From NCBI GenBank assembly GCA_019009955.1, contig CM032228.1, positions 126,599,001 to 126,663,000 on the forward strand: DNA of 64,000 bases, read 5' to 3'. How positions within the stretch are numbered: position 1 is the stretch's first letter; every line of letters begins with the position of its first letter. Below the pieces are notes generated by a model. The model had not been told where the DNA came from. It saw only the letters and a program-made list of their open reading frames with translations, and made no database searches. Position numbers and translations under genes: made by a program. This stretch comes from Riptortus pedestris (taxonomy: Eukaryota > Arthropoda > Insecta > Hemiptera > Alydidae). This document shows, piece after piece, positions 30,640 to 42,853 of the stretch.

Positions 30640-30748
30640 CTCTTTTTCGATCCGACGTACAATAACGGAAATATTTCGAATTTTTTGAAATTCCTCCCTC
30701 TAAACTCCCAATCCACTGATCCAATTTCAGCCATTAACGAACTTGATC

Positions 30749-30818
<70 letters not shown>

Positions 30819-30960
30819 TATAAAACACACACAATTTTGAAAGGACATCATTTTCGTCATCTCCTGGGTAGGATCGATGGATAATTGAGGATAAAATTGC
30901 GTCACGAGTACAACCTCAATACCTGCTTTCTCTTAAGAAAAAATGAATCTGCTAAAACAT
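30640..30960 (+). repeat. Palindrome-ended repeat copy with (TA)n core
   Basis: TCGATCCGACGTACAATAAC, GCCATTAACGAACTTGATCT, (TA)n at 30757-30812, TTGAAAGGACATCATTTTCG and a decayed end AATCTGCTAAAA. Confidence 0.7.
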
Positions 30961-31044
30961 CTCGTGCGTCTGTTATTACAAACCTAATAGTAATCACACC
31001 TTAAAACTGTGATTAGAATCGTAATCGTTATTACCTAGTTTAGT

Positions 31045-31290
31045 TATTTATTAACGTCTACTTTGCACTACTAAGGCTAATTGGGACTGATCATTTACAG
31101 CAGAGTCGCTTGCTGTCTTTCCCAATGAGCGCATGCAAGTAGCTCTGAAGATGGAGACATTAGTCTTTGAAAGCGCTTAGCGCTGAAATAAACAAATTGT
31201 GAAGAATTGGACGTTTTTTCTCTCTCTCCAAATGATCATTTACAGTTTACCACCCTTTTCTAGTCAGATTTAATTTCCAATTGAGTATTA
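31045..31290 (-). mobile_element. tRNA-derived SINE copy, split by an insertion
   Basis: The SINE body (reverse) is interrupted at TGATCATTTACAG, which is present on both sides of a 132-bp insert. The right piece resumes with the GTAAACTGTAAATGATCA/AGAAAAGGGTGGTAAAC arrangement expected of the family. Confidence 0.7.
31101..31232. mobile_element. 132-bp insertion inside the SINE, 13-bp target duplication
   Basis: TGATCATTTACAG at 31088-31100 and 31233-31245 flanks it. The insert reads CTGAAGATGGAGACATTAGT, GAAAGCGCTTAGCGCTGAAA and a pyrimidine-rich end; the GAAGATGG...GAAA wording resembles 3' tails of Penelope-like elements. Too short to code. Confidence 0.65.
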
Positions 31291-31687
31291 AGCATAACCT
31301 AAAAAGAGTATCACCAATAATGCCTTATTTTAATAACTTCAAGTTTTGTTACATTCACATTTCAGGCTTGCAGGAACGTTATTGATAGAAAATGTATCCC
31401 TCTACAACAATTACTTTGAACATTTTCTTTTATTTTTAGCAAACGCGAAGATTTCAGGATAAATTCAAAAACGTAACAAAAAAAAAGTTGTTCTTGTTTA
31501 TTTTTTATTTTGAGCTTCAGGAGTGCATTTTATCGAAAAACGAACAGACATAAAATCAATATAGAACTAAATTTTCTATTGTAATCCATTATTTAAAAAT
31601 AAATGACTTCTGACAATTGGAATTTTCGGAGCCACGAACAAGAACAGGTTATAAAGCCGGTTATATCGTCAAAAGAAACTTAATTCC

Positions 31688-31905
31688 ACGGGGCTCGGGT
31701 TAGCCACGTGAGTTAAAACGTTGACTTAAATTTCACATGGTAAACCTACAGTGACGAATTCGATTCCCGCCTAAGCAAAGGAATTTATTTAGTGACGGAA
31801 TTCATTAAATAAAATCCTTAGTTCCACCCTTGGCTAGAAAAGGGTGGTAGCCTGTAGATAACCCGTCCCAATTAGCCTTAGTTGTAAAAAGTGGATGTTA
31901 ATAAA
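31688..31905 (+). mobile_element. tRNA-derived SINE copy
   Basis: GGGCTCGGGTTAGCCACGTG start, ATTCGATTCCCGC box B, TGTAGATAACCCGTCCCAAT body, TAA-rich tail. ATTCCAC on both sides may be the target duplication. Confidence 0.75.
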
Positions 31906-32356
31906 TAATTTAATTTTCATTCCACCAATTTATTACCTTCTGATTTACATTTCCAAATTTTATAAATTGTTGAGAAATAATGGTGTCAATCAAGTCTTGA
32001 ACACCCTGCATGTGCATGTACGTGTGTGTGTGTGTGTGTGTGTGTGCATAATTTGCCGGTCTTAAATTGTGTTGATTGTTACCGAACTCCAAATTTAAGT
32101 GCTTTATGTAAAACGAAATATCAAGCGCATTGCTACCTAAAATCGAGCCTGGAGGAGTAGGGAGGGGGTTTAAAACGCCAAATCAATTATGGAGTCGAAT
32201 TGAAAAATCTTATATAAACATTCTTTTTAAAATTCCCTGTAATTGTTATTATATATGCCTCTTCCTTAATTCTAATATAGACCGATCGATATATTTGGTT
32301 TTTTTTTAGTTTTCAGTCTTCAGTAAACGCCTACATCCATAAACTCCTATATTAGC

Positions 32357-32844
32357 AAAAGTCCATCACGCAGGGGCTGCGTTAACTAAGCAGATTTCCC
32401 ACGTGCGTCACGTATTTGCATTTATCTCAAAACGTAAAAATTCAATGAGAACAATATTTGGTATTAGGCTTTAAATAAAGTGTCTCATAATATAACAGCT
32501 TATTGTTAATATGATATGAGTAGGAGTGTGGCTTACTGAAAGCCGAAAACTAACAAATGCAAATATCTCGGTTAATAATCAATATAGTGAAAAAACGTAC
32601 ATAACATTTATAGAACATTGCATTTGCAATAAGATTGATTCTATACGATTTTTCGATCCGACACATAATAACGGAGATATTAAGAATTTTCGTAATTACC
32701 CTCCTCCCACCTGTCCCATTTCAGCCATTAACGAACTTGATCTTTATTTTTGCATAAAACATTTAAATATCAAGTTTGGTAACGATCAAACAAAATCTAC
32801 GACCGCTAATAGACAAGTGTGTGTGTGTGTGTGTGTGTGTGCGC

Positions 32845-32901
<57 letters not shown>

Positions 32902-33024
32902 TTTCAACGGACCTCATTTTCTTCAACTCCTAGGTAGGATCAATGAATATTTCAGGAAATGTTTCGAAAATCGCGTCATGAGTACGACCTTAATAGCTGA
33001 TTTCCCTTAAGGGACATCTGCTAA
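32357..33024 (+). repeat. Palindrome-ended repeat, full-length 668-bp copy
   Basis: AAAAGTCCATCACGCAGGGG start, TGCAAATATCTCGGTTAATA, CGATCCGACACATAATAACG, CATTAACGAACTTGATC, (TG)n plus (TA)n core at 32817-32897, TCAACGGACCTCATTTTC, GATTTCCCTTAAGGGACATC end. A diverged reverse copy lies just left, at about 32045-32300. Confidence 0.8.
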
Positions 33025-33600
33025 CCAACCAATATATCACGGATCTTCTTATTTGAAGGCCACTTACGACGTATTGTTTTCATCGGACAAGGAAAAGTGA
33101 GGGTTTAGAAAAGGGGTTAAAAGAAAAAATGTTGGATAACCAATCCTTTTCAAAATGTACCAGTGTACTACTTTTGTTTTATAGATTTTATCTTACTCAC
33201 TATTAATAGAGTTTGCTGTATTTTTCAATTTTCAGGCTTTAGTTATGTCGAGGTTATTTAGGCATACCACAAAACAATTCGTCGATAGCTTAAATTTCAA
33301 GTTCTATTTACAAATCATTCATAGTAAGAGGGAAATGAAAGTGTAGGGAGTCTATGGAAATGATTCTCCGATCTCTATGCAACTCTAATTTAAAACCTGT
33401 CGCCTTCAGTAACCTTCCCATTTGTTTTGTTATGTGAGACGCTTTGTTTTATTTTTATTTATTCTTATTCAATGGGGGTTTTTAATTTCAATACTAAAGC
33501 TTAGAGTAACAAAACATTAAGTTTAATATGATCTCTCGTGTGCTATTATACTCGTAATGTTGTACCTGCAAACACAAACATAACTAATAGTACAAATAAC
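33025..33600. other. Upstream region of the MPLKIP-like gene
   Basis: AT-rich, no TATA box or initiator that stands out. The promoter must lie here or beyond an unseen 5' exon. Confidence 0.35.
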
Positions 33601-33837
33601 ATGAATTACAACTCGCCAAAGTATTCAAATAAAGTCAACCCTCCATACCGGAATTCAGACGAGTTCAGGTCCCCCTTTGCAAGTCCACAAAACAATAGCC
33701 CTGGTTTTTCCCCCTACAGCTCAAGCAGCCCCAAAAAGCACCACAAAGGTCCCATGAGATACTTCAACAGCTCAACTACCAGTACAAACAGTTCTTGCTC
33801 TAATGGAAGTCCATATAAGCAGTACAATAGGAACAAT
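33601..33837 (+). CDS. MPLKIP-like exon 1
   Basis: Starts MNYNSPKYSNKVNPPYRNS and ends at AAT before GTAAGT. Multiple Ser-Pro sites are candidate proline-directed kinase sites, as expected for a mitotic PLK1 partner. Confidence 0.6.
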
Positions 33838-36800
33838 GTAAGTTGTACACTGTCTACTTTTTAGGTTTTTTCCCATAAATTTATTTGTGTATTGTTGCAC
33901 CTCAACAAGCAAGTGGAGTGAAAAAATCAATCATTACTGATTTCTAAATTTTATTATACAATATTAAATATTAAGAGAGAATTGAAATTATCTATTATGT
34001 TTATCGTTATTATTTTTACTCGAGTAAAAGCTAGTCCCTCTACATAGACAAATTAAGTATACATGGCAGCTGAATTTGTTGGTTTCAGTGTATTCTTTAG
34101 CTCTTTTTTCTTTGGAAAAGTAAAACATTTAAAACTAAAATTGTCATCGAATTTTTTAATCATTTTCTATCAAAACATTAAAAAGTCCATAATAACTTAT
34201 AAATATAACTAAGGTTTTTATTGCCAAGAGTTACTTGCATTTTGTCTCCAAATTGTGTTTATATATCATTTAGCCAACCTGCACTAATTTATGGCACAAT
34301 TTTATTTTAAATAGAAATTTCCCTTCTGCATTTATAAATATTTTAATAATCTTAAACAGATTATTATAGTATTTGACCCCAAGGACTCTACTTGCAGTAT
34401 GGATATTACTTCTAAACCTTACGTTATTTATAATAAAAAGTTTCATATTTCTACCATTTCATTCATTGCTCTGCTGAACAGAGAATCGCATTGATTGCGT
34501 TATTGAATTCTCAATTGATTATTTGCCCTTCTTAATATTATTTAATAAATTATTTGCTACTAAAATTACTAACTCATATAATTCGGGGCTAAGGTTAGCC
34601 ATGTTAGCATTGACCTTTATATGGTAAACCTAGAATGGTGAGGAGTTCAATTCCCGCATGGGCAATAGGAATTTATTTATTGACAAACTCATTAAATAAA
34701 ATCCCTAGCCTTGCTCTGGCTAGAAAAGGGTGGTAACCTGTAGATAACCCTTCCCGATTAGCCATAGTAGCAAAAAGTGGACATTAATTGAGTAATAATA
34801 ATAAATCATATGATATCCATTTTATTCATCAGGTATATCATAACACTTTTCTTTGGCTTATGATGTAGCAATACTTTTTTTTATTGAGGATCATCTATAC
34901 AACTGAATATTATGATGCTGTAGTATGAAGTCTCACAACAGAAATTTTTGCCATTAATACTTTCTCATTGTATACTATTTTCTTTTTATTTCAATGTAAT
35001 ACTAAAAAAACTAATTTTACCTGCCCCACTTCACCAGGAAATGGCTGGCCAAAAATTCATGTTTTTATTTTTTTCAAGGCAAGATATTACAGGTGTCTTT
35101 AGATAATTGAAGTATAACCGTAACTTATATTAGATAAGTGTGGCATAGTAAGTTTTTCATTTGGAAATATTTTGTAGACATGTCTTATGGGTTTAAAAAA
35201 ATATATAGAAAAGTTCATCGTCTGCGTAAATTAAGCAACTTTTCAAATGCTGATATATACTATGCTGATGATCTCATCCCACCATCTAATCTGTATTTCT
35301 CCCGTAGTAAAAAACATATGTAAAGAGGTAGAAAAATATAAACTAGATGTAAGATGTTTAGTGGTTCGTTTTCTCAAAGTGAAAATCAGATAAGTAAATG
35401 ACGATGTCACATTGAAAATATTTTTACATATCTCACTCAGTAAAATTTCCATGAAAACAGTGGTTTGCAAACAACAACATAAACAATAAATATGTTAATC
35501 AATTGATTATAAACAATGTGTTTGTGTGTGAATTTCTTATATTTAAAATCTTAACTCTTCTTAGAAATGTACGTTCATGTAAATACAATTGCACAAATTA
35601 TTGATATTTGGGCTAATGAAAATAAACTACAGTTTAACATGGTTAAATTCTTTTTTTATTTTATTGGGTATGGGAATAAGTTTTAATTGTTTTTCCATAC
35701 ACAGTATTGATGGCATCACATACATTTCATCTAACCTTTCGATACATGAATTTAAAAGGTGGTGTATGCTGCTAAACACAGTTTCAGACTTTTGTTTGGA
35801 GTCAAACAGCAGCTATTTATATCACATCGAAATACAGCGTTCGCGGGAAGTTCTCCTCTACAGTCCTTCGAAGAAAAAACAAATTATGTGCAAGTTGTCT
35901 CTGATGAAGCGTGGTTGCTATAAACATTGCCAAGCAAATGGCCCATTTCCGCAGCACTTTTCTTCGAAGGATTGTAGAGGAGAACTTCCCGCGAACGCTG
36001 TATTTCGATGTGATATGAATAGCTGCTGTTTGACTCCAAACAAAAGTCTGAAACTGTGTTTAGCAGCATACATACACACCACCTTTTAAATTCATGTATC
36101 AAAAGGTTAGATGAAATGTATGTGATGCCATCAATACTGTGTATGGAAAAACAATTAAAACTTATTCCCATACCCAATATTATAATTATTTTTTTAAATG
36201 AACAATACCTTTAGCAAATTTATATAGTCAGGGGAAATTAATATTAATAGAAAAATAAGTAACTAGTTTAAAATATTTAGGAGGAATATTTGACCATAAA
36301 TTAACTACAATTTAAGGGCTTACGGCCCCTACGGTTACCCTTACCCATACCTGTCAATGAAGAATGCCAGAGCATAGCTGAGGGAAGTGGTTTCCAGTAC
36401 CCCTTACTCCTTTCCTCCTTAAACAGGGTAGACTTACAGACAGCATGACCATTTGCCTTAAGCAATTGTTATAGCATTATTTAATAAACCCATGTGATGA
36501 ATGATCATATGTTTTGCCCAGTTACTTGTGCAGAATTTATACATGGAAAGCAAATCTACTGTAATGGCACTCCAAAAACATGTCACCTATTACCCTTTAA
36601 CCACTTGACTATGGGTGACAAATATCGTTCTTTATGATCATACCAAAGTCTGGTTCATCATGGAGAAAAGTGCAGCATATCTGATGTGGGCACCACATGA
36701 CTTTCTGATTTATGATATGTCAGTTCCAATACATTAGATCGAAAAATTTAATAGAATGTAGTTTATAGATTTTTTTAAAGTAAGTAAAATAGATCCTATT

Positions 36801-37658
36801 CAAATTTGTTGTATCTTTAAAACATACAAAGTCAAGACGATTAATTCCAATGAAATCTGAGAACCAAAAATTGTCACAACTAAAGTGCTTCCTTTACTTC
36901 ATACAAGGAAAATTATTACAACCACACAAAAGGGTATGTTCAGTGTACAAAACAATCAAAGAAAAACAGTAGCATAGGAGGTTCGCAGAATTTTGTACTA
37001 AAGTTTTCACAATGAACAATGATCTGGCCGTTCTTATCAAGCTGACAACTAAATCAAGGAAATTATTTATGATCTTCGCTTTTACAGAGATGTTTTATTT
37101 TACACATGCATTGAAAAGCGTTTGCAACCACTTTGTTATACAAAAAAGCTTGTTTTTCGGGTTCCTCGGTGGCTCAAGGAAATTCACTTGGCTTATGAGT
37201 TGAGGAAAGAAAATGAAAATAAGCCTTTTTTAAAGCATTCGGTTACAGGTAATGAAAATGGATGTTTTATAATAATATAAGCCAAAAAAGTTCATGGAGC
37301 AAGAAAAGTGAATCAGCACAAACAATACCCAAAGCTGTTATTTACAAATGTAAGGTTTTGTTCTCAGTTTGGTGAGATTAATGGACATTTGCCCGTTCAG
37401 AAATTTTAGGGGAATAATGTTCAGATTTGGTAAGCCAGAGGAGTATATGTATCATTATATACTTCTTATACTATTATTTCTATTTTTTTTTTTTTTTTTC
37501 AGAGAGAAAACTACAATAGAAACAGTAGGGGGTCTACAGACTCTTCAAACTTATCTCTTTACTATGACCCTTCAGCTTTAGAAAATCCTTGGGCAGAGCT
37601 GGAAAAGGAATATGAAGAGAAGAAAGGGAAAGACTCTCCAAAAATCTTAAAAGAATAA
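33601..37658 (+). CDS. MPLKIP/TTDN1-like small protein, two exons
   Basis: Exons 33601-33837 (79 codons, donor GTAAGT) and 37503-37658 (51 codons plus TAA, acceptor TTTTCAG) join in phase to a 130-residue protein. It is Ser/Asn/Pro/Tyr-rich with PFASPQNNSPGFSPYSS and later YYDPSALENPWAELE. This matches the layout of M-phase-specific PLK1-interacting protein: SP-rich repeats, then a short C-terminal ExPWAxLE motif (LEDPWAGLE in the human protein, from memory). That protein binds PLK1 and is mutated in non-photosensitive trichothiodystrophy. The start is the first in-frame ATG; an in-frame stop lies at 33529-33531 and an upstream exon cannot be excluded. The family call rests on short motifs. 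Confidence 0.6.
34578..34800 (+). mobile_element. tRNA-derived SINE copy
   Basis: Same family: GGTTAGCCATGTTAG start, GTTCAATTCCCGC box B, TGTAGATAACCCTTCCCGAT body and a (TAA)n tail. In the MPLKIP-like intron. Confidence 0.75.
35664..36177. mobile_element. Foldback element with about 215-bp arms (514 bp)
   Basis: The arm 35664-35878 is repeated inverted at 35958-36177 with few differences, around a 79-bp loop. The ends TTGGGTATGGGAATAAG are flanked by TA on both sides, pointing to a Tc1/mariner-related origin. It lies in the MPLKIP-like intron. The two mirror frames it produces are not genes. Confidence 0.85.
37503..37658 (+). CDS. MPLKIP-like exon 2 with the PWA motif
   Basis: Follows a 17-T polypyrimidine tract and CAG. 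It reads through LYYDPSALENPWAELEKEY and ends in a Lys/Glu-rich tail. The PWAxLE motif is the most conserved part of the family. Confidence 0.65.
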   Translation, partial: RENYNRNSRGSTDSSNLSLYYDPSALENPWAELEKEYEEKKGKDSPKILKE

Positions 37659-37940
37659 TCATAACCTTCTTTAAAAAAAAAAAAAAAAAAAAAAATGGTT
37701 TTTAAAAAAAAAAAAAAAAAAAAACAACAACAATTAAAAATCATGTGAAAGTAGAGCACTGTTTAAATTTAACTAATCTTGAAAAATCATCAGCTGAGCC
37801 AATTTAAAATTTTATTAATTAAAGTTCACATATTTTTGTAATTTTGACAAATACTCCGGCTCATATACTCTTCTTAAAGTATGTATAATTTATTTATATA
37901 CTTTTTATGGTTTTAAAAAATAAAGAATTTATTTTTTCAT
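37659..37940 (+). terminator. MPLKIP-like 3' UTR with twin A-tracts and poly(A) signal
   Basis: Two genome-encoded A-runs of about 21-22 bases lie at about 37673-37695 and 37703-37723, just after the stop. A canonical AATAAA is at 37919-37924. The A-runs could trap oligo-dT priming in cDNA work. Confidence 0.5.
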
Positions 37941-39461
37941 TTTAACTTATTTAACCTGAAAGCCTTGACTACAAGAAATACAATTATGTCATTTATTGAA
38001 GACATAACTTTGAGCCAATGCTTGTCTATGAAATATTTATTCAATATGCTGAAATTTCAAAAGACGTGTATGGCATTGTATAATATAATTCATGGCAAGA
38101 TAAACATCAGGTTGCAACAATTAGCTAAAGTGGTATCGACTGGAAATACATTCTGTAGATACAAAAAGCAAGTATGCAAAATACACATTTATTCCCACAA
38201 AGTGTCAGATAAATAAATCTAGTTGACTGACAGCCAAATAAGACTATTTTTTTCATGTAGAACCAACAAATTGAAACCTAGGCTTCGTGGCAACCTATGG
38301 CAACACACTGCCACGAATTTCAGTGGTGACTAACACAAATAGATCTTCTAGATAAATCACTCTATCCTAGATAGCCAGAAGCTGTAGATGTGAGTCCAGG
38401 CTACCTAGGCCAGAAAACTGCCACGATACCATAGGTTCCAGTGATAAGTAACTTTAATAATATCTCCTAGTCATATTGGTCAGTTTATTCAGTCCACAAA
38501 TAAGTGAAGTACATAACTCTTTATACAACATACGAGTAGGTCCAGGCACCACTGCTCTCACAGTGCTTAAAGATGACAAACCTTACTGTTTTAAATTATA
38601 TTAAATTTAATGTAGGCTGAAAACTGTTATTATATATTGTTTCGGTACTGTTTTACTTGGTTACACAGTTTATACTTTAATATAGGTACATACTTACTTA
38701 TAAAACCCTTGTCAACTTTTAGATACAGCCCATATTGTTCATGAAACTGTTGATGGGGTGAAACAACATGTTTTTAAAATATTTGAAAAAAAAAAAAGGA
38801 GTCTTATTTAATATTAATGGAAAAATAATGAAGCCTTCTGTTTTGAAGTCCTTAACAATCCATATAACTTGTAATACTTATTAATACGTACAAAATCACT
38901 GTGGATAAGTTGATCAACATCTAAATAAATAAAAAATGGTAACAGTTCCTTTTATGTGTTACCTCTAACTTGATCTAGTCTTTTAAATTATTCATATCAA
39001 AGATCCTTTAAACAAGGATATATTTTTAAAAGGAAAGAAAGTTCTTGATTTATAAAAAGTTGGTCATGACGTAAACTCAGCAATTTACCACAAGAGAATA
39101 AGACACACTATTGATCTTATCTCACCATATATTTTATATTTCTAAGTAAAAATCCAGTGATTAGAAGTGCAGTTTACTGATGGCTGAAAACAAGAAAGTA
39201 CGAATAAGTTGCTTAATTTGAGCTACTAAAAAATTAATAAAACAACAATTGTAGAGCATAAATAGTAATTAATTTAGCCTTAGTTCCAAAAAGTGGATGT
39301 TAATAAATAATAATAATATTAATTAATATGATTGATTCTATACTATTTTTCAATACGACTCATAACAATGGAGACAATATGAATTTTTTAATGCCCACTT
39401 ATTCCTTGTTCGGTTTCAGCCATTAGCTAATATTATCTTTAGTATTAAATAAAACAGAATG

Positions 39462-39464
<3 letters not shown>
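37941..39464. other. Intergenic between the MPLKIP-like gene and the Helitron/mariner nest
   Basis: Diverged pieces of the palindrome-ended repeat at about 39050-39430. A GC-richer patch at 38280-38420 has CACGAATTTCAGTGGTGAC and similar phrases. No gene seen. Confidence 0.4.

Positions 39465-39531
<67 letters not shown>
39463..39531. repeat. (AT)n microsatellite
   Basis: Pure AT repeat at the left border of the third Helitron-like copy, where the other copies begin with TCTATATA. Confidence 0.9.
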
Positions 39532-39537
<6 letters not shown>

Positions 39538-40027
39538 GTAACCTCTGCCTGTACATTGATTTTTTTTCTCAAAATTTCATGATAACTTTTTGTTTCACAT
39601 GTCATAGACACCATAACTGCAATTGGTTTCTTTGGTGTTTGTTTGTTACCTTTTCACGCATAAACGGCTGAACCGAATTTTATAAAACTTGGTATGCATA
39701 TTACTACTAACCCAACTTAGACTTTAGGCTATATGAATAATCTCAGAGACGAACAGGAGTGGGGGTTATAAGGGAGGCCTGAAATTAAAAATAGTGATAT
39801 TATGTTACCTATGGCTTTTTCAGCAAATATGCACATAACAAAAGTTGTTTATTTTGTTATTTAGAGTATCTTTAGTTATATTCACTTTTGTGATATAACA
39901 AAGTATAAACGAGATATACATTAAAAACTAAAGCAGGAGCCAACAATTTTATTGGGCACCAATGATCGAAGTGAACTTAACAAAACTATATGTGAATTAA
40001 CATTAATTCTTCCATGATTATAAGCTA

Positions 40028-41208
40028 TCGGGTGGTTCGATAATTAATGTCGTTTTTTCTGATAAGATTGCTTGAAATGCATATTTCAGGTAGTATTGAT
40101 TGTGTGGCTTTGATTATAATACAATCAAGATGATTATAATATAAAGATTAGACTTAGGACTATGTCCAGTAAATAACTGAGTCTGATTAGTAAACAACAA
40201 GTTCGTTAAAAATTCATTTGAGAATGGACAATCAAAGAGAACATTATCGATATTTATTGTTTTACTTCTGAAAGGGCAAAAATGCGCTACAAGCTTGGAA
40301 AAAATTATGTGAAGTTTATGGTGAGGACTATCTTACTGATCGCCAGTGTCAGCGTTGGTTTGCTCGCTTTCGCTCTGGAAATTTTTTATGTGCAAGATGC
40401 ACCACATACTGGATGTCCAACCACTACTGATGGCGACAAAATAAAGGCGTTAATCGAATTCAACCGTTTAATTGCACTTACAACAGCTTGGTTACGTAAG
40501 CAAACTGGATGTTTGGGTTCCCTACGAATTCAAGGATATCCACCTCACCAAACACATTAACATATGCGACTCTTTGCTGAATCGTAACAAAAAGATCCCA
40601 TTTTTAAAAAGAATCATAACGGGTGATGATAAATGGATTGTTTGCGATAACTTAGTCCAAAGAAGATCATGGACCAAGCAAAATGAGCCCCCACAATCGA
40701 CATCCAAAGCTGATATTCACCAAAAAAAGATTATGCTTTCTGTGTGGTGGGATTACAAGGGTATAGTGTACTAAGAGTTGCTTCCAAGAAACCAAACCTT
40801 GAAACTGAACAAAGAAATCAAGAAAAAACGCCCTGAACTGGCCAATCGCAAAGGTGTGATGTTCCATCATGATAATTAACAAAGCTCAATTGGGAACTGA
40901 TTCCACATCCACAATATAGCCCTGACTTAGTACCATCAGATTACCATTTGTTTCGCTGCGTTCAAAGCCATTTTAATGGTTCCACTTTCGATTCTGATGA
41001 GGCGGTTAAAAATGAGTTGGACCAGTTCTTTGCTTCTAAAAACCAAGGCTTCTTCGAATGTGGAATTTTTGAACTCACCGAAAGATGGCAAAAGGTAATC
41101 CAACAAAATGGTCAATATATCATTGATTAATGTTGTAGTTAATATAAATAAATTCATTTTGAAAAATATGAAAAAAAAAAAAAAAAAAAACGGCATCGAA
41201 CAACCCAA
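40028..41208 (+). mobile_element. Decayed mariner (mellifera-like) nested in a Helitron-like repeat
   Basis: Degenerate terminal repeats (TCGGGTGGTTCG at the left, CGAACAACCCAA at the right) are flanked by TA at 40026-40027 and 41209-41210. Inside are transposase pieces in shifting frames. The surrounding repeat has an uninterrupted paralogue near 60590-60625 that shows the empty TA site. Confidence 0.85.
40220..41130 (+). pseudogene. mariner transposase pseudogene
   Basis: Fragments read, in order, RQCQRWFARFRSGNFYVQDA, HLQQLGYVSKLDVWVPYEF, KKIPFLKRIITGDDKWIV (first catalytic Asp), WWDYKGIVY, KKRPELANRKGVMFHHDN (second Asp), and near 40920-41120 SDYHLFRC with DSDEAVKNELDQFFASKNQG. Frame changes, a stop after WWDYKGIVY and small deletions make it non-functional. 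The WVPYEF and LKR-TGD wording resembles the mellifera subfamily. Confidence 0.85.
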
Positions 41209-41794
41209 TATATTAAAATTTTTAGGTTTGAACGGGACTGAGGGTTATAAGGGAGGCCTGAAAAAAAATTCACGATATTTAATTTTTTATTTGCTTTAAG
41301 GCAAACGTGCACATAACAAAAGTTCTTTACTTTGTTATTTAGAGGAACTTTTGTTTTATACATTTTTTCGGTAATAATGTATGAAACAAGTAATTTGTGT
41401 AGAAATATTGATATGCGTAACAATTCTTTCCAATATGAACTATAGGTATTTAAGTAAAGCAATGTTGATAACACTCAAGTGGGAGCGGAAGTTGTCGGTA
41501 GGCTAATGCAGTTAATTGTATTAAGTAAATTCCTGTGAAATGTTGTATTTTTTTTTCTACTCGCATTTACTATTAGGCATATGTTATGCTCTGATAGGTT
41601 TTTGACAGGAAATATATACACTATAGATGAATTTAATTATAATAAATGCTATCCATGATTATGATCTGAGTTATTCATGGTGTGTCAAACAGTGGAGAGA
41701 GATTGATTAGGATCAAATTTTCATTTATTCTTCAAAACTTTGGGCCATTTTTCAAAACAAATAGGCCAGGCAACCTCATAGTGCTGAATAGATA

Positions 41795-42853
41795 GATAGA
41801 CTGGAAAGACAAACAATTAATGAAATATATCTGAATATAACATATTAATTTTATTGAAAACAATTTACTAAAGCTAGTTCTGTAATTTGTAATGAATCAG
41901 AATCAGTTTTATCTCAATTACTCAAATTTTAGTAATCCAAAAACAAAAGAGGTGGGGGGGGGCAACAGATTGTATTTGCATATATCTCATAAATGAAAAT
42001 TTCAATTAAAACAATATTTGGTATTTAACCTTGTAATGGTGGTTCATGATATAACTGCTTATTGTTAATATGACATGAGTAGAAGTACGGGTTTGCTGAA
42101 GACTCAAAATTGAAAAATGAAAATATCTCGGTGAATATTCAAGATAAAAAATAAATGTATATAACAAAATTTATAGTACATTTAATTTGCACTAAGATTG
42201 GTTCTATACACTTTTTCGATCTGACGTATAGTAACGGAGATATGCCAAATTTTCGGGAATGCCCTTCCACTGCTCCGATTTCAGCCATTAACGAAGTTGA
42301 TCTTTATTTTTACAAAAAGCGATTAAATATTGAGTTTGGTAACGATCAAACAAAAATTGTGAACGTTTTATATATATAATATATATTCCCCTCCTTGTCT
42401 AAATTCTCACTTACAACATATCAGTGGGGTAAAGTTTTAAAGTTATAGTCTGCATACTTATACTGGCTAATGCCTATCATTAGTCAGCTTATGCAGGCTA
42501 CTGGGTACCAAGGGATGGCAATCTAACAACTCTGGCCTTGAATAGAATTGTTCTCATGATGCCTTCATTGCTGGATAGTCTGATGCAGAAGGCAATAGGA
42601 AACAACTTCATGTCCTTGTGACCCTCTAATACCCTTGTTCAGTCTTGTGAAAATCAGGTTTACCTGTTCACAAGAACAATTACCAGGTGTAGCCTGTAAA
42701 TACTACATGCACACACACACATATATAAAATTTTGAACGGACCTCTTTTCATCATCTCCTGCATAGGATCGATGGACATTTGAGAAATGTTTTTGAAAAT
42801 CGCGCCATGAGTACGACCTCAATAGCTGACCCCTTAAATGAATTCTGCTAAAA
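41795..42853 (+). repeat. Palindrome-ended repeat, long-variant copy with an insert in its core
   Basis: TGGAAAGACAAACAATTAAT start, CGATCTGACGTATAGTAACG, ATTAACGAAGTTGATC, then at the core (about 42370-42720) 340 bp of unrelated sequence, then (CA)n, TTGAACGGACCTCTTTTCAT and TTCTGCTAAAATG. Confidence 0.7.

Larger units (their letters stand above)
33838..37502. other. MPLKIP-like intron
   Basis: 3.7-kb intron with one SINE (34578-34800) and the foldback element (35664-36177). The remaining AT-rich sequence shows nothing recognisable. Confidence 0.5.
39530..41350 (+). mobile_element. Helitron-like element, third copy, split by mariner
   Basis: Starts AATTGTAACCTCTGCCTGTA beside a (TA)n tract and follows the other copies through TTCACGCATAAACGGCTGAA and ACTACTAACCCAACTTAGAC. 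It is interrupted by the dead mariner at 40028-41208 and resumes with TATTAAAATTTTTAGG. No CTAG end is recognisable. Confidence 0.65.

Noticed and set aside
35589..36177. 166-residue frame and its mirror on the other strand
   Set aside because: Both are by-products of the foldback element; the frames mirror each other.
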